Positions 37,092 to 45,010 of a stretch of DNA of 64,000 nucleotides are shown in pieces. The translations under genes and the position numbers were made by a program. The notes below the pieces were generated by a model. That model saw only the letters and a program-made list of their open reading frames with translations, did no database searches and was not told where the DNA came from. Positions within the stretch are counted from its first letter, which is position 1; the number at the start of each line of letters is the position of its first letter. The stretch lies in NCBI RefSeq assembly GCF_000317245.1, contig NZ_AJLJ01000194.1, positions 1 through 64,000 of the forward strand, written 5' to 3'. This stretch comes from Fischerella muscicola SAG 1427-1 = PCC 73103 (GTDB taxonomy: Bacteria > Cyanobacteriota > Cyanobacteriia > Cyanobacteriales > Nostocaceae).

Positions 37092-38294
37092 GTGTCAAAG
37101 AAAACTTTAGCAAATTTATCTGCAACTGACTTGTCTGGAAAACGTGCGTTTGTACGGGTTGATTTTAATGTACCTGTAGATGATGCAGGTAACATTACAG
37201 ATGATACTCGCATTCGCGCAGCTCTACCAACTATCCAAGATTTGGTGCAGAAGGGAGCTAAGGTGATTCTAGCAAGCCATTTCGGGCGTCCCAAGGGTGT
37301 AGATGAAAAATTGCGTCTGACTCCGGTTGCTAAACGTCTTTCTGAGTTGTTAGGACAAGAAGTTGTTAAAACTGATGACTGCATCGGTGATGATGTTGCA
37401 GCCAAAGTCGGGGCTTTACAAAACGGACAAGTCATTTTACTAGAAAACGTTCGTTTTTACAAAGAAGAAGAAAAAAATGACCCCGAATTTGCAAAGAAAT
37501 TAGCAGCTAATGCTGACTTATATGTTAACGACGCTTTTGGTACAGCACACCGCGCCCATGCTTCCACTGAGGGTGTAACAAAATTCCTGAGTCCTTCTGT
37601 GGCTGGATATTTGGTTGAAAAAGAATTGCAATATTTGCAAAGTGCCATTGAAAACCCACAACGTCCTTTAGCAGCAATCATTGGTGGTTCCAAGGTTTCC
37701 AGCAAAATTGGTGTAATTGAAACACTGCTAGAAAAATGCGACAAGCTCATCATCGGCGGTGGAATGATTTTCACTTTCTACAAAGCCCGTGGCTTGAGTG
37801 TTGGTAAGTCTTTGGTGGAAGAAGACAAGCTAGAGTTAGCCAAGTCTTTGGAAGCAAAAGCGAAAGAAAAGGGCGTTACCTTCTTATTACCTACAGATGT
37901 AGTAGTAGCTGATAACTTTGCCCCTGATGCCAATTCTCAAACTGTTAGCATTGAAAACATCCCCGATGGTTGGATGGGCTTGGATATTGGCCCCGACTCT
38001 GTGAAATTGTTCCAAGACGCTTTGGCTGATTGTAAGTCAGTCGTTTGGAACGGGCCGATGGGCGTATTTGAATTTGATAAATTCGCCGTTGGTACAGAAG
38101 CGATCGCACGTACTTTGGCTGACATCGGCAAAAACGGTGCAACCACCATTATCGGTGGTGGCGACTCTGTAGCCGCAGTCGAAAAAGTCGGTTTAGCTGA
38201 GCAAATGAGCCATATTTCCACTGGTGGTGGCGCTAGCTTAGAGTTGCTAGAAGGTAAAGTATTACCTGGAATTGCAGCACTTGATGAGGCGTAA
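37092..38294 (+). CDS. pgk: Phosphoglycerate kinase
   Basis: A 400-residue enzyme of glycolysis and the Calvin cycle that transfers phosphate between 1,3-bisphosphoglycerate and ADP. Motifs: [83 protein letters not shown] and [13 protein letters not shown]. The start is a GTG at 37092, chosen because a perfect AGGAGG (37078-37083) lies 8 bases upstream and the N-terminus [13 protein letters not shown] fits the family. Intact and full length. Confidence 0.97.
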   Translation: MSKKTLANLSATDLSGKRAFVRVDFNVPVDDAGNITDDTRIRAALPTIQDLVQKGAKVILASHFGRPKGVDEKLRLTPVAKRLSELLGQEVVKTDDCIGDDVAAKVGALQNGQVILLENVRFYKEEEKNDPEFAKKLAANADLYVNDAFGTAHRAHASTEGVTKFLSPSVAGYLVEKELQYLQSAIENPQRPLAAIIGGSKVSSKIGVIETLLEKCDKLIIGGGMIFTFYKARGLSVGKSLVEEDKLELAKSLEAKAKEKGVTFLLPTDVVVADNFAPDANSQTVSIENIPDGWMGLDIGPDSVKLFQDALADCKSVVWNGPMGVFEFDKFAVGTEAIARTLADIGKNGATTIIGGGDSVAAVEKVGLAEQMSHISTGGGASLELLEGKVLPGIAALDEA

Positions 38295-38333
38295 TTAGAG
38301 ATAAGGGACAAAGGAGACAAGGAGGACAAAGAG

Positions 38334-38379
38334 GACAAGGGGGGAGAAAAAACAATTTTTTTTCCGCCTCCACCTTGTC
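38334..38379 (+). terminator. Probable terminator after pgk
   Basis: GACAAGG...GGAGAAAAAA pairs with TTTTTTTTCC...CCTTGTC across a short loop, 40 bp after the pgk stop. It is built from the purine-rich GGACAA repeats common in this genome's spacers. Confidence 0.55.
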
Positions 38380-38434
38380 TATTCCTGATCCCTAATCCCC
38401 TATTCCTAATCCCCCTATCCCTATCCCAAAAAAT

Positions 38435-39052
38435 ATGGAACCCAAATGGTTAGAATGGGCGCAAAAACTACAAGCGATCGCTCAAACTGGGCTAGCTTTT
38501 TCGGAAAACCCGTATGACCTAGAACGATTTCAAGCAATACAAGCGATCGCTGCGGAAATTTTCGCAACTCACACCAATGCTGAACTGAGTTATATCTTGG
38601 ATCTGTTTGATCATGATGTTGGATATGCGACTCCTAAAGTAGATGTGCGTGGTGCAGTATTTCGCGACGATTGTATATTAATGGTCAAAGAACGAGTGGA
38701 TGGTGGTTGGACATTACCTGGTGGCTGGGCTGATATTGGTTTTTCACCCAGTGAAGTAGTCGTCAAAGAAATATTTGAAGAATCAGGATATTTGACTCGC
38801 GCTGTCAAACTCCTAGCAGCCTATGACAGAAACAGACAAGGACACTCACCCCATCCCCATTACATATATAAATTGTTTTTTCTGTGCGAACTTATTGGTG
38901 GTTCCCCCACACCCAGCATTGAGACAGAAGCAGTAGGATTTTTCCCGGAAAATGAAATTCCCGAATTATCTATTGGGCGTGTAACACCAGCACAAATCAC
39001 CCGACTTTTTCAACATTATCGCAACCCAGATTTACCAGCAGACTTTGATTAG
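38435..39052 (+). CDS. Nudix hydrolase with N-terminal helical domain
   Basis: A 205-residue protein. Residues about 1-60 match the small helical domain seen ahead of some Nudix domains (PKWLEWAQKLQAIAQTGLAF...DLERFQAIQAIAAEI). The Nudix box is GGWADIGFSPSEVVVKEIFEESGY at about 103-126, with the REUEEU-type core slightly altered (KEIFEES). It hydrolyses a nucleoside diphosphate linked to another group; the substrate is unknown. It is downstream of pgk on the same strand, with a terminator-like spacer between them. Confidence 0.9.
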   Translation: MEPKWLEWAQKLQAIAQTGLAFSENPYDLERFQAIQAIAAEIFATHTNAELSYILDLFDHDVGYATPKVDVRGAVFRDDCILMVKERVDGGWTLPGGWADIGFSPSEVVVKEIFEESGYLTRAVKLLAAYDRNRQGHSPHPHYIYKLFFLCELIGGSPTPSIETEAVGFFPENEIPELSIGRVTPAQITRLFQHYRNPDLPADFD

Positions 39053-39097
39053 GTAAAGGGGATTAGGGAATGGAAGAAAACGCGGTGACGCGGTGAA

Positions 39098-39204
39098 TAA
39101 TACCAATTCGCCAAAAGAATGCGACAGATAGGCCATCTTGTAGAGACGCGATGAATCGCGTCTTTATCCAAGGATGTGTTGCAATCATTAATTAAATTGG
39201 TATA
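39098..39204. repeat. MITE-like element with AGACGCGAT hairpin (copy 2)
   Basis: The left end AATACCAATTCGCCAAAAGA leads into ATGCGACAGAT; the right end is TTGCAATCATTAATTAAATT followed by GGTAT, and the two are imperfect inverted repeats. The central hairpin is AGACGCGATGAATCGCGTCT. It stands directly before copy 3. Confidence 0.65.
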
Positions 39205-39222
39205 AGGGACGCGGAGAGATTG

Positions 39223-39349
39223 TTATACCGATTCAAAAAATGTTTGCGACACATTCAGAATGTGAGACGCAATCATCAGAATATGAGACGCGATAAATCG
39301 CGTCTCTACAGAATTTATCTATCGCATTCTTTTTTCAAATTGGTATTAA
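39223..39349. repeat. MITE-like element with AGACGCGAT hairpin (copy 3)
   Basis: It is near-identical to the element at 21611-21714 but carries an internal duplication (TTCAGAATGTGAGACGCAAT next to ATCAGAATATGAGACGCGAT). The ends ATACCGATTCAAAAAATG and CATTCTTTTTTCAAATTGGT with TAT are inverted repeats. The remaining spacer to 39436 contains GTGTCGCCGCATCGCCGCG and CCTTGTC-type short repeats. Confidence 0.75.
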
Positions 39350-39436
39350 TTAGATCCCTTTGTCCCCGTGTCGCCGCATCGCCGCGTCACCGTGTCCTCC
39401 TTGTCTTCCTTGTCCCTTAAAATAAAACCCCAATGC

Positions 39437-40867
39437 CTAAACTTTTTGCTTCTGATAACGTTCTTTAAACATTTTTTGCTGTTGTTTGTGATCCACTATC
39501 GGAGTCGGATAATCAACAGCTTGACGTTCTAAAGGCGTAATATTACCAGTAAGTAAATACTGAGTATCAAATGAGCGCAACTCTGGAACCCATTGCCGAA
39601 TATATTCAGCATCTGGATCGAATTTTTGCGCTTGGCTAGCGGGGTTAAAAATCCGTAAAGGCTTGGGGTCCATACCACTAGAAGCACTCCATTGCCAACC
39701 ACCATTATTTGCAGATAAATCCCCATCAATCAGTTTCTGCATAAAATATTTTTCTCCTAACTGGGGATTAATTAGCAAATCTTTAGTCAAGAAACTGGCG
39801 ACAATCATCCGACAACGGTTGTGCATCCAACCAATTTCATTCAGCTGACGCATGGCTGCATCAACGATAGGATAACCAGTTCTACCCTCACACCAAGCTT
39901 GGAAGTGTTCTTGGTTGGTTTCCCATGGAAAACTTTTGAAGGCTTCGCGGTATGCACCTGCTGCTAATTCAGGGAAATTATACATGGCATGTTGGTAAAA
40001 TTCCCGCCATGCTAATTCTTGTTGCCAAGTGCGGATATTAGTTTCTGTTTCTTCGCTACGGCTATTTTCAAGGGCATTTTGTGTAGCTTCCCAGACAGTG
40101 CGAATACTGATCGCACCAAATTTCAAAGCTGCACTCAACCGAGATGTACCGTCAATTGCTGGAAAATTTCGCTGTTCTTGATATTCGTTAATAGGGCGAT
40201 CGCAAAATTCTTCTAAGCGTTCTTGCGCTGCTTCTTCACCTGGAGCAATAATTAATTCTTCATCCCAGACAAATCCCAAATCTTTAGCTGAGGGTAATTC
40301 AACAACTCCAGCACTCTTAGCAATTTCTTTCTCTGCTTGCGTTAAACCCTCAGCATTTTCTAGAGTTTCTACTGGTATCGCCTTTGGTTTGCTAATCCAA
40401 TTCTTCCAGAAGGGAGTGTAAACAGTATAAGGTTGATTGGAACCAGTGCGGATCTCATCTGGTGCGTGCAAAATCTGATCCCAGTTTTGATCCAGAAACT
40501 CGATCCCTTTTTCTTTGAGTGCAGATATTATAGTGCGATCGCGTTGTTGAGAGTAGGGTTCCACATCCCAATTCCAGAATACTGCTTTTGCACCTAATGT
40601 TGCCGCCAGTCCTGGAATTGCTTGTGTCGGGTGAGCGTGGAGTATCAATAACTGGCTACCAGCTTGAGCATATCGTTGTTGTAGGGCTTCTAAACAACCA
40701 ATCATATAAGTCACCCGCGCAGGTGCAACATCATCTCGTTGTAGAATATTCGGATCGAGGCAAAACACACCTACAACTTTTGCACTGCGTTGTCTTGCGG
40801 TGGCAAGTCCAGTATTATCAGAAATGCGTAAATCACGACGATGCCAAAACAGAATTAAGTCAGACAT
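39437..40867 (-). CDS. phrA: Deoxyribodipyrimidine photolyase (class I CPD type)
   Basis: A 476-residue photolyase that uses blue light to split cyclobutane pyrimidine dimers. An N-terminal antenna-binding domain ([18 protein letters not shown]) is followed by the FAD domain: [70 protein letters not shown] and [19 protein letters not shown]. The tail has the family's YPTPIVDH. It starts at the ATG directly after the stop of an upstream unknown gene, so the two are probably co-transcribed. Paralogous cryptochromes are possible but the DNA-repair pattern is clear. Confidence 0.93.
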   Translation of the reverse strand: MSDLILFWHRRDLRISDNTGLATARQRSAKVVGVFCLDPNILQRDDVAPARVTYMIGCLEALQQRYAQAGSQLLILHAHPTQAIPGLAATLGAKAVFWNWDVEPYSQQRDRTIISALKEKGIEFLDQNWDQILHAPDEIRTGSNQPYTVYTPFWKNWISKPKAIPVETLENAEGLTQAEKEIAKSAGVVELPSAKDLGFVWDEELIIAPGEEAAQERLEEFCDRPINEYQEQRNFPAIDGTSRLSAALKFGAISIRTVWEATQNALENSRSEETETNIRTWQQELAWREFYQHAMYNFPELAAGAYREAFKSFPWETNQEHFQAWCEGRTGYPIVDAAMRQLNEIGWMHNRCRMIVASFLTKDLLINPQLGEKYFMQKLIDGDLSANNGGWQWSASSGMDPKPLRIFNPASQAQKFDPDAEYIRQWVPELRSFDTQYLLTGNITPLERQAVDYPTPIVDHKQQQKMFKERYQKQKV

Positions 40868-41221
40868 TCACTCATTTAAATAGTTCGCCTGTACTAGATT
40901 AGACCTAATAGTGCTAATTAGCATCAGTCTATTGGAAAATTCTATTAGGTTCGGAGTGGGGCGATCGCAATATAAGTCATAGCTGCCCTGGTAGGTCGTA
41001 AATATTTTGTATCCTGGTAGGACTACTCCGACACCTACAAAACTGTGAATTTTACCGGGATATCTGTAAGGGTTATCATCAGGTATTGCACCACCAATTC
41101 TCATCGTGAAATATGGACACCAAAAATAAAATCCTGGTATTAGCAAGTCCATACTGTAGGCAATAGCTCTAAGATTTTTATTAATAGTTTTAATTTCTTC
41201 TCTCTCGCGTTTAGTTTTCAT
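40868..41221 (-). CDS. Unknown 117-aa protein upstream of photolyase
   Basis: A 117-residue protein with no family I recognise. It is basic at the N-terminus (MKTKREREEIKTINKNLRA), then a hydrophobic aromatic stretch (LLIPGFYFWCPYFTMRIGGA) and VGVGVVLPGYKIFTTYQG. It is not clearly secreted. Its TGA stop is immediately followed by the photolyase ATG with no spacing, which supports both being real and co-translated. AT-rich flanks. Confidence 0.6.
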   Translation of the reverse strand: MKTKREREEIKTINKNLRAIAYSMDLLIPGFYFWCPYFTMRIGGAIPDDNPYRYPGKIHSFVGVGVVLPGYKIFTTYQGSYDLYCDRPTPNLIEFSNRLMLISTIRSNLVQANYLNE

Positions 41222-41298
41222 GTTTGTACTTATAATTTTTGATTATTTAACTCTGTTATAAATACGAAATTAAACATTCGCGCAATCTTTAACGACAT

Positions 41299-41484
41299 CT
41301 AAGTATTGATGGCTTGATCTGCGGCTACTGTTAAAACCTGATCCATCCAAGAATTTATGCTTGTACCAGCTTTTTTGGCAGCAATAAAAATTTTGCGGTG
41401 TTTTTCGGGAGTAGTACGAAAGGGAAGTTTTCCAGAAAAAGGTTTATCAGGTTCTTCTCCTAATTCTTCGCAAAAAGAAGGATC
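41299..41484 (-). pseudogene. HicB-family antitoxin remnant
   Basis: The minus-strand frame 41484-41299 reads FCEELGEEPDKPFSGKLPFR, then TTPEKHRKIFIAAKKAGTSI and NSWMDQVL to a TAG stop. This is the C-terminal third of a HicB-type antitoxin (a degraded RNase-H-like part, then the ribbon-helix-helix DNA-binding tail). An in-frame TGA (41485-41487) and unrelated HIP1-rich sequence follow where the N-terminus should be, and no hicA toxin is present. The family call is from motif memory. Confidence 0.7.
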
Positions 41485-41557
41485 TCATAATATGATATTA
41501 CGAAAAAAGTGATCGCACTGTGAGAAGATAAGAGCGATTCTCCAAAGGAGACGCTAC

Positions 41558-41599
41558 GCGATCGCACTTTTGTATTCATCAATTAAGCAGACATCAAAC
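41558..41599. repeat. 42-bp direct repeat, left copy
   Basis: A 42-mer starting GCGATCGCACTTTTGTATTC and ending AAGCAGACATCAAAC. It recurs in the same orientation at 44934-44975 with one mismatch. This copy overlaps the last codons of the gene at 41594-42058. Confidence 0.85.
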
Positions 41600-42058
41600 T
41601 TGATCAGAATGACTGATAGAGCCATCGCTCAAGCTGCCGTTGCCATCAATTAACTTGTTCACAATTGGATTTTGGATCGTTTGAGTGGCAAGAAGCTCGA
41701 CATCTGAAGGAACTTGAATTAGTGAAATAGATTTTTTACTCCGCTTTCGATTAGAGCCGCCTGCCTTTGAATACTCAATGCTGTTTTTGCCGTAGATAGT
41801 CGCGACTCCATAGAGCATCCGTTCAGACATTTCTGAGAGTGCCTCGTCCATCTGGTTTAATGTCTTACGAGATTCATCAAGCTTGGACAACAGCGTATTA
41901 TGGGCTTCGAGCATAGCACGGGTGGCATTGATTAGGCGGCTGTAGGCTTCAATGGTTAATCCGTTTCCAAAATCCAGATGCTGATCAATAGATTTAAGCA
42001 GAGCCAGACGACGTTGAGCTTTATCCAAAGCAGCAGAACCGCGAGTTTGTAGAGACAT
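41594..42058 (-). CDS. Unknown 154-aa coiled-coil protein
   Basis: A 154-residue protein without a domain I can name. The first 100 residues are helical and charged (AALDKAQRRLALLKSIDQHL, INATRAMLEAHNTLLSKLDE, ALSEMSERML), then YGVATIYGKNSIEYSKAGGS and a basic patch (NRKRSKK). I recall similar YGKNSxEYxxAGG motifs in other cyanobacterial hypothetical proteins. Its last codons are in the 42-bp repeat, so the C-terminus may have been altered by rearrangement. Confidence 0.65.
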   Translation of the reverse strand: MSLQTRGSAALDKAQRRLALLKSIDQHLDFGNGLTIEAYSRLINATRAMLEAHNTLLSKLDESRKTLNQMDEALSEMSERMLYGVATIYGKNSIEYSKAGGSNRKRSKKSISLIQVPSDVELLATQTIQNPIVNKLIDGNGSLSDGSISHSDQV

Positions 42059-42231
42059 AGGAGTATTTCTTGAATAATTCTTTTTTCAAGATAATGGGAT
42101 GCTCTTGTCCTTGAGATGAGTATTTCTGTGGATTTATAATTCAACGCAATAATTAGGCATTTCTCAGTGTTTCTACAGACTCATTTGTGTCGATTTATTA
42201 TTTCGGGATAAACATAATCAGTAACAGCACT

Positions 42232-42458
42232 CACCAAAATAAATTTAGGGGTCTCCAAAATAAATTTAGGGGTCTCCAAAATAAATTTAGGGGTCTCCAA
42301 AATAAATTTAGGGGTCTCCAAAATAAATTTAGGGGTCTCCGAAATAAATTTAGGGGTCTCCGAAATAAATTTAGGGGTCTCCGAAATAAATTTAGGGGTC
42401 TCCAAAATAAATTTAGGGGTCTCCGAAATAATTTTTAGGGTCTCCGAAATAATTTTTG
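42232..42458. repeat. 21-bp tandem repeat, about 10 units
   Basis: Units of GGTCTCCAAAATAAATTTAGG type, 21 bp. Two variants, CCAAAAT and CCGAAAT, are grouped (about five of the first, three of the second, one of the first, then two degenerate units ending in AATAATTTTT). The array is open in several frames (NKFRGLQ on plus, ETPKFIL on minus) only because of the 21-base period. No gene is supported in 42059-42656; the remainder is HIP1-rich spacer. Confidence 0.9.
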
Positions 42459-42656
42459 CGCTTATCGAAATAAGCAGTCAGCATCCCCAACCCTGAACGA
42501 GCTTTCAAGGTGGAAGAAATTAGATTTATTTCATTGAGGCGATCGCACTGTGGGAAAATGAGAGCGATCGCACGTGTGGAGAAGATGGGGTGATCGCTTT
42601 TTTTATGCATTCGATTCTCAACTTTGCGAAGTTGCTAATACTACTGCTAGGTCGTA

Positions 42657-42986
42657 TCACAACCCCAACCAACCTCGCAACGATTGTTCTAACATTTCAG
42701 CATCAGTATCAGCTAACTTGCCAATCACTTTTACAACCAAGCTTTCATGCACCGTATATAAACCTCTCTTGACTGCTGTGGCCACGTTTAGACCTGCTGC
42801 TGCCCACTCAGACAACACAAACTCACCTTCTAGTAATGCTCCAGTTTTGCTTGTCAAAGGTGTGATTAGGACATCTTGAGAAACGTGTGGCGCACTTACC
42901 ACAACCGCAGGTCTAACCTTTGAAGTGGACAAATCTGAAAAGGGATACTGAACCAAAATGATGTCATTTTTAGAGTAGCTGGGCAT
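42657..42986 (-). CDS. mazF: MazF/PemK-type mRNA interferase toxin
   Basis: A 109-residue toxin. I start at the ATG at 42986 (MPSYSKNDIILVQYPFSDLS), the position where the family begins; the frame is open further upstream only because it overlaps the antitoxin. Motifs: KVRPAVVVSAPH, DVLITPLTSKTGALLEGEF and KRGLYTVHESLV. MazF enzymes cut single-stranded RNA. The start overlaps the last 17 bases of the antitoxin gene, typical of a coupled toxin-antitoxin pair. It appears intact. Confidence 0.88.
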   Translation of the reverse strand: MPSYSKNDIILVQYPFSDLSTSKVRPAVVVSAPHVSQDVLITPLTSKTGALLEGEFVLSEWAAAGLNVATAVKRGLYTVHESLVVKVIGKLADTDAEMLEQSLRGWLGL

Positions 42987-43188
42987 AGACATCATCCTCA
43001 GCGTTATCCCAAACTGCATCCAGTGATGTTTGACTGGCTTGAAGCCAAAATTCAGTTTCATCATCAGGAAGCAATGTCACTAGTACCCTTGTTCCTTCTG
43101 ATAATTCCGCTGACTCCAGAAGTTCTATTTTTCCTTGCCGAACAGTAGCCCAAAGCGTTTTTAGCATATCCGTTTTATGAATAGTCAT
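42970..43188 (-). CDS. Antitoxin of the MazF-type pair
   Basis: A 72-residue acidic protein (TLWATVRQGKIELLESAELS, GTRVLVTLLPDDETEFWLQA, SLDAVWDNAEDDVYAQLL) ending in an acidic helix as expected for toxin binding. It lacks an obvious AbrB/MazE signature, although the N-terminal strand pattern could be a degenerate swapped-hairpin fold. It precedes and overlaps mazF by 17 bases. The antitoxin role follows from position. Confidence 0.8.
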   Translation of the reverse strand: MTIHKTDMLKTLWATVRQGKIELLESAELSEGTRVLVTLLPDDETEFWLQASQTSLDAVWDNAEDDVYAQLL

Positions 43189-43340
43189 GCTTTGATTTTA
43201 TGCTGCCATGCCTAACAGAGCGATCGCCTTGCAGAAAACCTCATAAATCAGGCGATCATATTGTGGAGAAGATGAGCGATCGCCCTCATCTTGCCATATT
43301 GCTATGATCAATTTGTTGTTAGTGAAAAACAGTTTATCTT

Positions 43341-43616
43341 GTGGATGCTACATTTAACTGGAAACCGGAACAGACTTTATTAGAAAAATTAATCACTCTT
43401 GCTCATCAAAGAGGTCAATCTCCTGAATCAATAGTCAATGAAGCAGTTAAGCTATACCTAGAAACCGAATCGCCAAAATCGAATGTTACCTGTGATTCTG
43501 ACCCATTAGTAGGCTTATTTGCAAGTGCCAATGACCTCGCCACAAAGTCAGAAGATATTCTTCAACAGGAAATTACTGAAAAATCTGGGTGGACATGGAA
43601 AGAAACCCAGCACTAA
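43341..43616 (+). CDS. RHH-like antitoxin, apparently unpaired
   Basis: A 91-residue protein starting at GTG 43341. The N-terminal half resembles a ribbon-helix-helix domain (ATFNWKPEQTLLEKLITLAH, GQSPESIVNEAVKLYLE) and the C-terminal half is acidic and flexible (SANDLATKSEDILQQEITEK), the usual antitoxin layout. No toxin follows; instead there is a transposase remnant about 100 bp downstream, so the partner may have been lost. It could also be a stand-alone regulator. Confidence 0.65.
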   Translation: MDATFNWKPEQTLLEKLITLAHQRGQSPESIVNEAVKLYLETESPKSNVTCDSDPLVGLFASANDLATKSEDILQQEITEKSGWTWKETQH

Positions 43617-43718
43617 TCTATAGTCAATCTATAGTTATAAGTAGTTAAGCAAAATAAATTGTATATTGTTACAATAATTAAACGAGGGAAATTGTGAGTA
43701 CGATTAAACAGAATAAAA

Positions 43719-44187
43719 ATGCGATTTATTAGAGATTTGAATGTAGATACAGCCAAATTACTACAGAGAATATATAAACACAGTGTGCATCCTCAAGTAA
43801 GACAGAGAGCGCATTGTATTTTATTGAGCTATAAAGGCAAAACAATTCCTGAGTTAATCAGCATTTTTCAAGTGAGTAGAAATACAATATATAACTGGAT
43901 GAATGATTGGGAGGATAACAGATTAATAGGATTATATAATCGGACAGGACAAGGGAGAAAACCAATATTTAACGAGGCACAAAAACAACGAATGGAGAGA
44001 AAAAAATTTAGAAATATTTTGGTTACTATCTTATTCTCCGCAATTGAATCTTATAGAAATTCTCTGGCGATTTATGAAATATGAATGGATAGAAATAGAT
44101 GCATACTCTAGTTGGCATAATTTAGTTGCCTATGTCGAAAAAGTAATTCGAGAATTTGGCAAAGAATATACAATTAATTTTGCGTAA
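43719..44187 (+). pseudogene. IS630-type transposase with internal deletion and frameshift
   Basis: The N-terminal half is recognisable (VRQRAHCILLSYKGKTIPEL, SRNTIYNWMNDWEDNRLIGL, GRKPIFNEAQKQRM: the HTH and linker of IS630-family transposases). After about codon 100 the frame shifts, and the last part is readable in another frame as LSYSPQLNLIEILWRFMKYE then WIEIDAYSSWHNLVAYVEKV to a TAA at 44187, the family's C-terminus with the final DDE Glu region. The middle catalytic part is absent. It is a dead copy. Confidence 0.82.
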
Positions 44188-44232
44188 GCACTTATATTAG
44201 ATTTAGAGCAGAAGATTAAAAGTGTAAATTTT

Positions 44233-44454
44233 ATGTCTAGCTACCAAGAAGTATTACAACAAGCTCAAAGTTTAACTCCTGAAGAACAAATACGCTTAAT
44301 TGAAGATTTATCCAGTTTAATTCGTCAACGGGTGACGATGACATCTAAGCCAAAGCACAGCATTTTAGAATTGCGTGGGTTGGGTAAAGAAATCTGGAAT
44401 AGTATTGATGCTCAAGAATATGTTAATCAGGAACGTGATTCATGGAATGGCTAG
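44233..44454 (+). CDS. VapB-like antitoxin
   Basis: A 73-residue protein: a helical N-terminus (YQEVLQQAQSLTPEEQIRLI, EDLSSLIRQRV), then HSILELRGLGKEIWNSIDAQ and a short acidic tail, the layout of cyanobacterial antitoxins paired with PIN toxins. Its stop overlaps the start of the PIN reading frame (44442) by 13 bases. The partner is broken, so it may now be unpaired. Transposase debris lies just upstream. Confidence 0.75.
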   Translation: MSSYQEVLQQAQSLTPEEQIRLIEDLSSLIRQRVTMTSKPKHSILELRGLGKEIWNSIDAQEYVNQERDSWNG

Positions 44455-44884
44455 TCCAATTACATGGTCAAATTGTGGGATTGGATACTGCTCCACTAAT
44501 TTTTTTATTGAATAAAATCCTAACTATTTGGATATTACAGATGTTTTCTTTGAAGCAATGTTTCGTGGGGAATTTAGTGTTGTCACATCAGTTTTGACGA
44601 TCACAGAAGTGTTAGTCTATCCCTTACGACAAGGAAACAAAACATTAGCTCAACAATATCGTGAGATTTTGTTTAACTCCCAAGGGTTGACGACTATCGA
44701 AGTTTTTCCAGATATAGCTGAAACTGCTGCACAACTAAGAGCAAATTACAACTTAAGAACCCCAGATGCTATTCAGATTGCTACTGCTATTCGTGGAGGT
44801 GCATCATTTTTCTTGACTAATGATGCGCGTTTACCATCGATACCGGGATTATCAGTGTTAGTGTTGGAGCAGTTGATAGTGTAG
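44442..44884 (+). pseudogene. PIN-domain toxin (VapC type), frameshifted
   Basis: From the ATG at 44442 the frame reads MEWLVQLHGQIVGLDTAPLI, including the first PIN Asp, then leaves the frame near 44510. The rest continues in another frame (NPNYLDITDVFFEAMFRGEF, VVTSVLTITEVLVYPLRQGN, LRTPDAIQIATAIRGGASFF, LTNDARLPSIPGLSV), with the other PIN acidic residues and the TNDxRL motif. Restoring the frame at the T run still leaves a TAA in the joined frame, so at least two changes are present. A start inside the second part (TTG 44528) would lack the first Asp. Confidence 0.8.
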
Positions 44885-44933
44885 CGATCGCACTCTGCAT
44901 ATACTCAAAGCGATCGCCTGTATGAAAAAATGA

Positions 44934-44975
44934 GCGATCGCACTTTTGTATTGATCAATTAAGCAGACATCAAAC
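44934..44975. repeat. 42-bp direct repeat, right copy
   Basis: It differs from the copy at 41558-41599 at one base (TATTG for TATTC). On the minus strand it carries a short coding-like tail (RSMPEPGQRLMSA then stop), a likely leftover of another gene. Confidence 0.85.
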
Positions 44976-45010
44976 GCTGTCCTGGTTCGGGCATTGAACG
45001 TACTCAAGAA

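Noticed and set aside
42181-42438. Frames with NKFRGLQ or ETPKFIL repeats
   Set aside because: Same reason: a 21-bp array is open in several frames on both strands at once.
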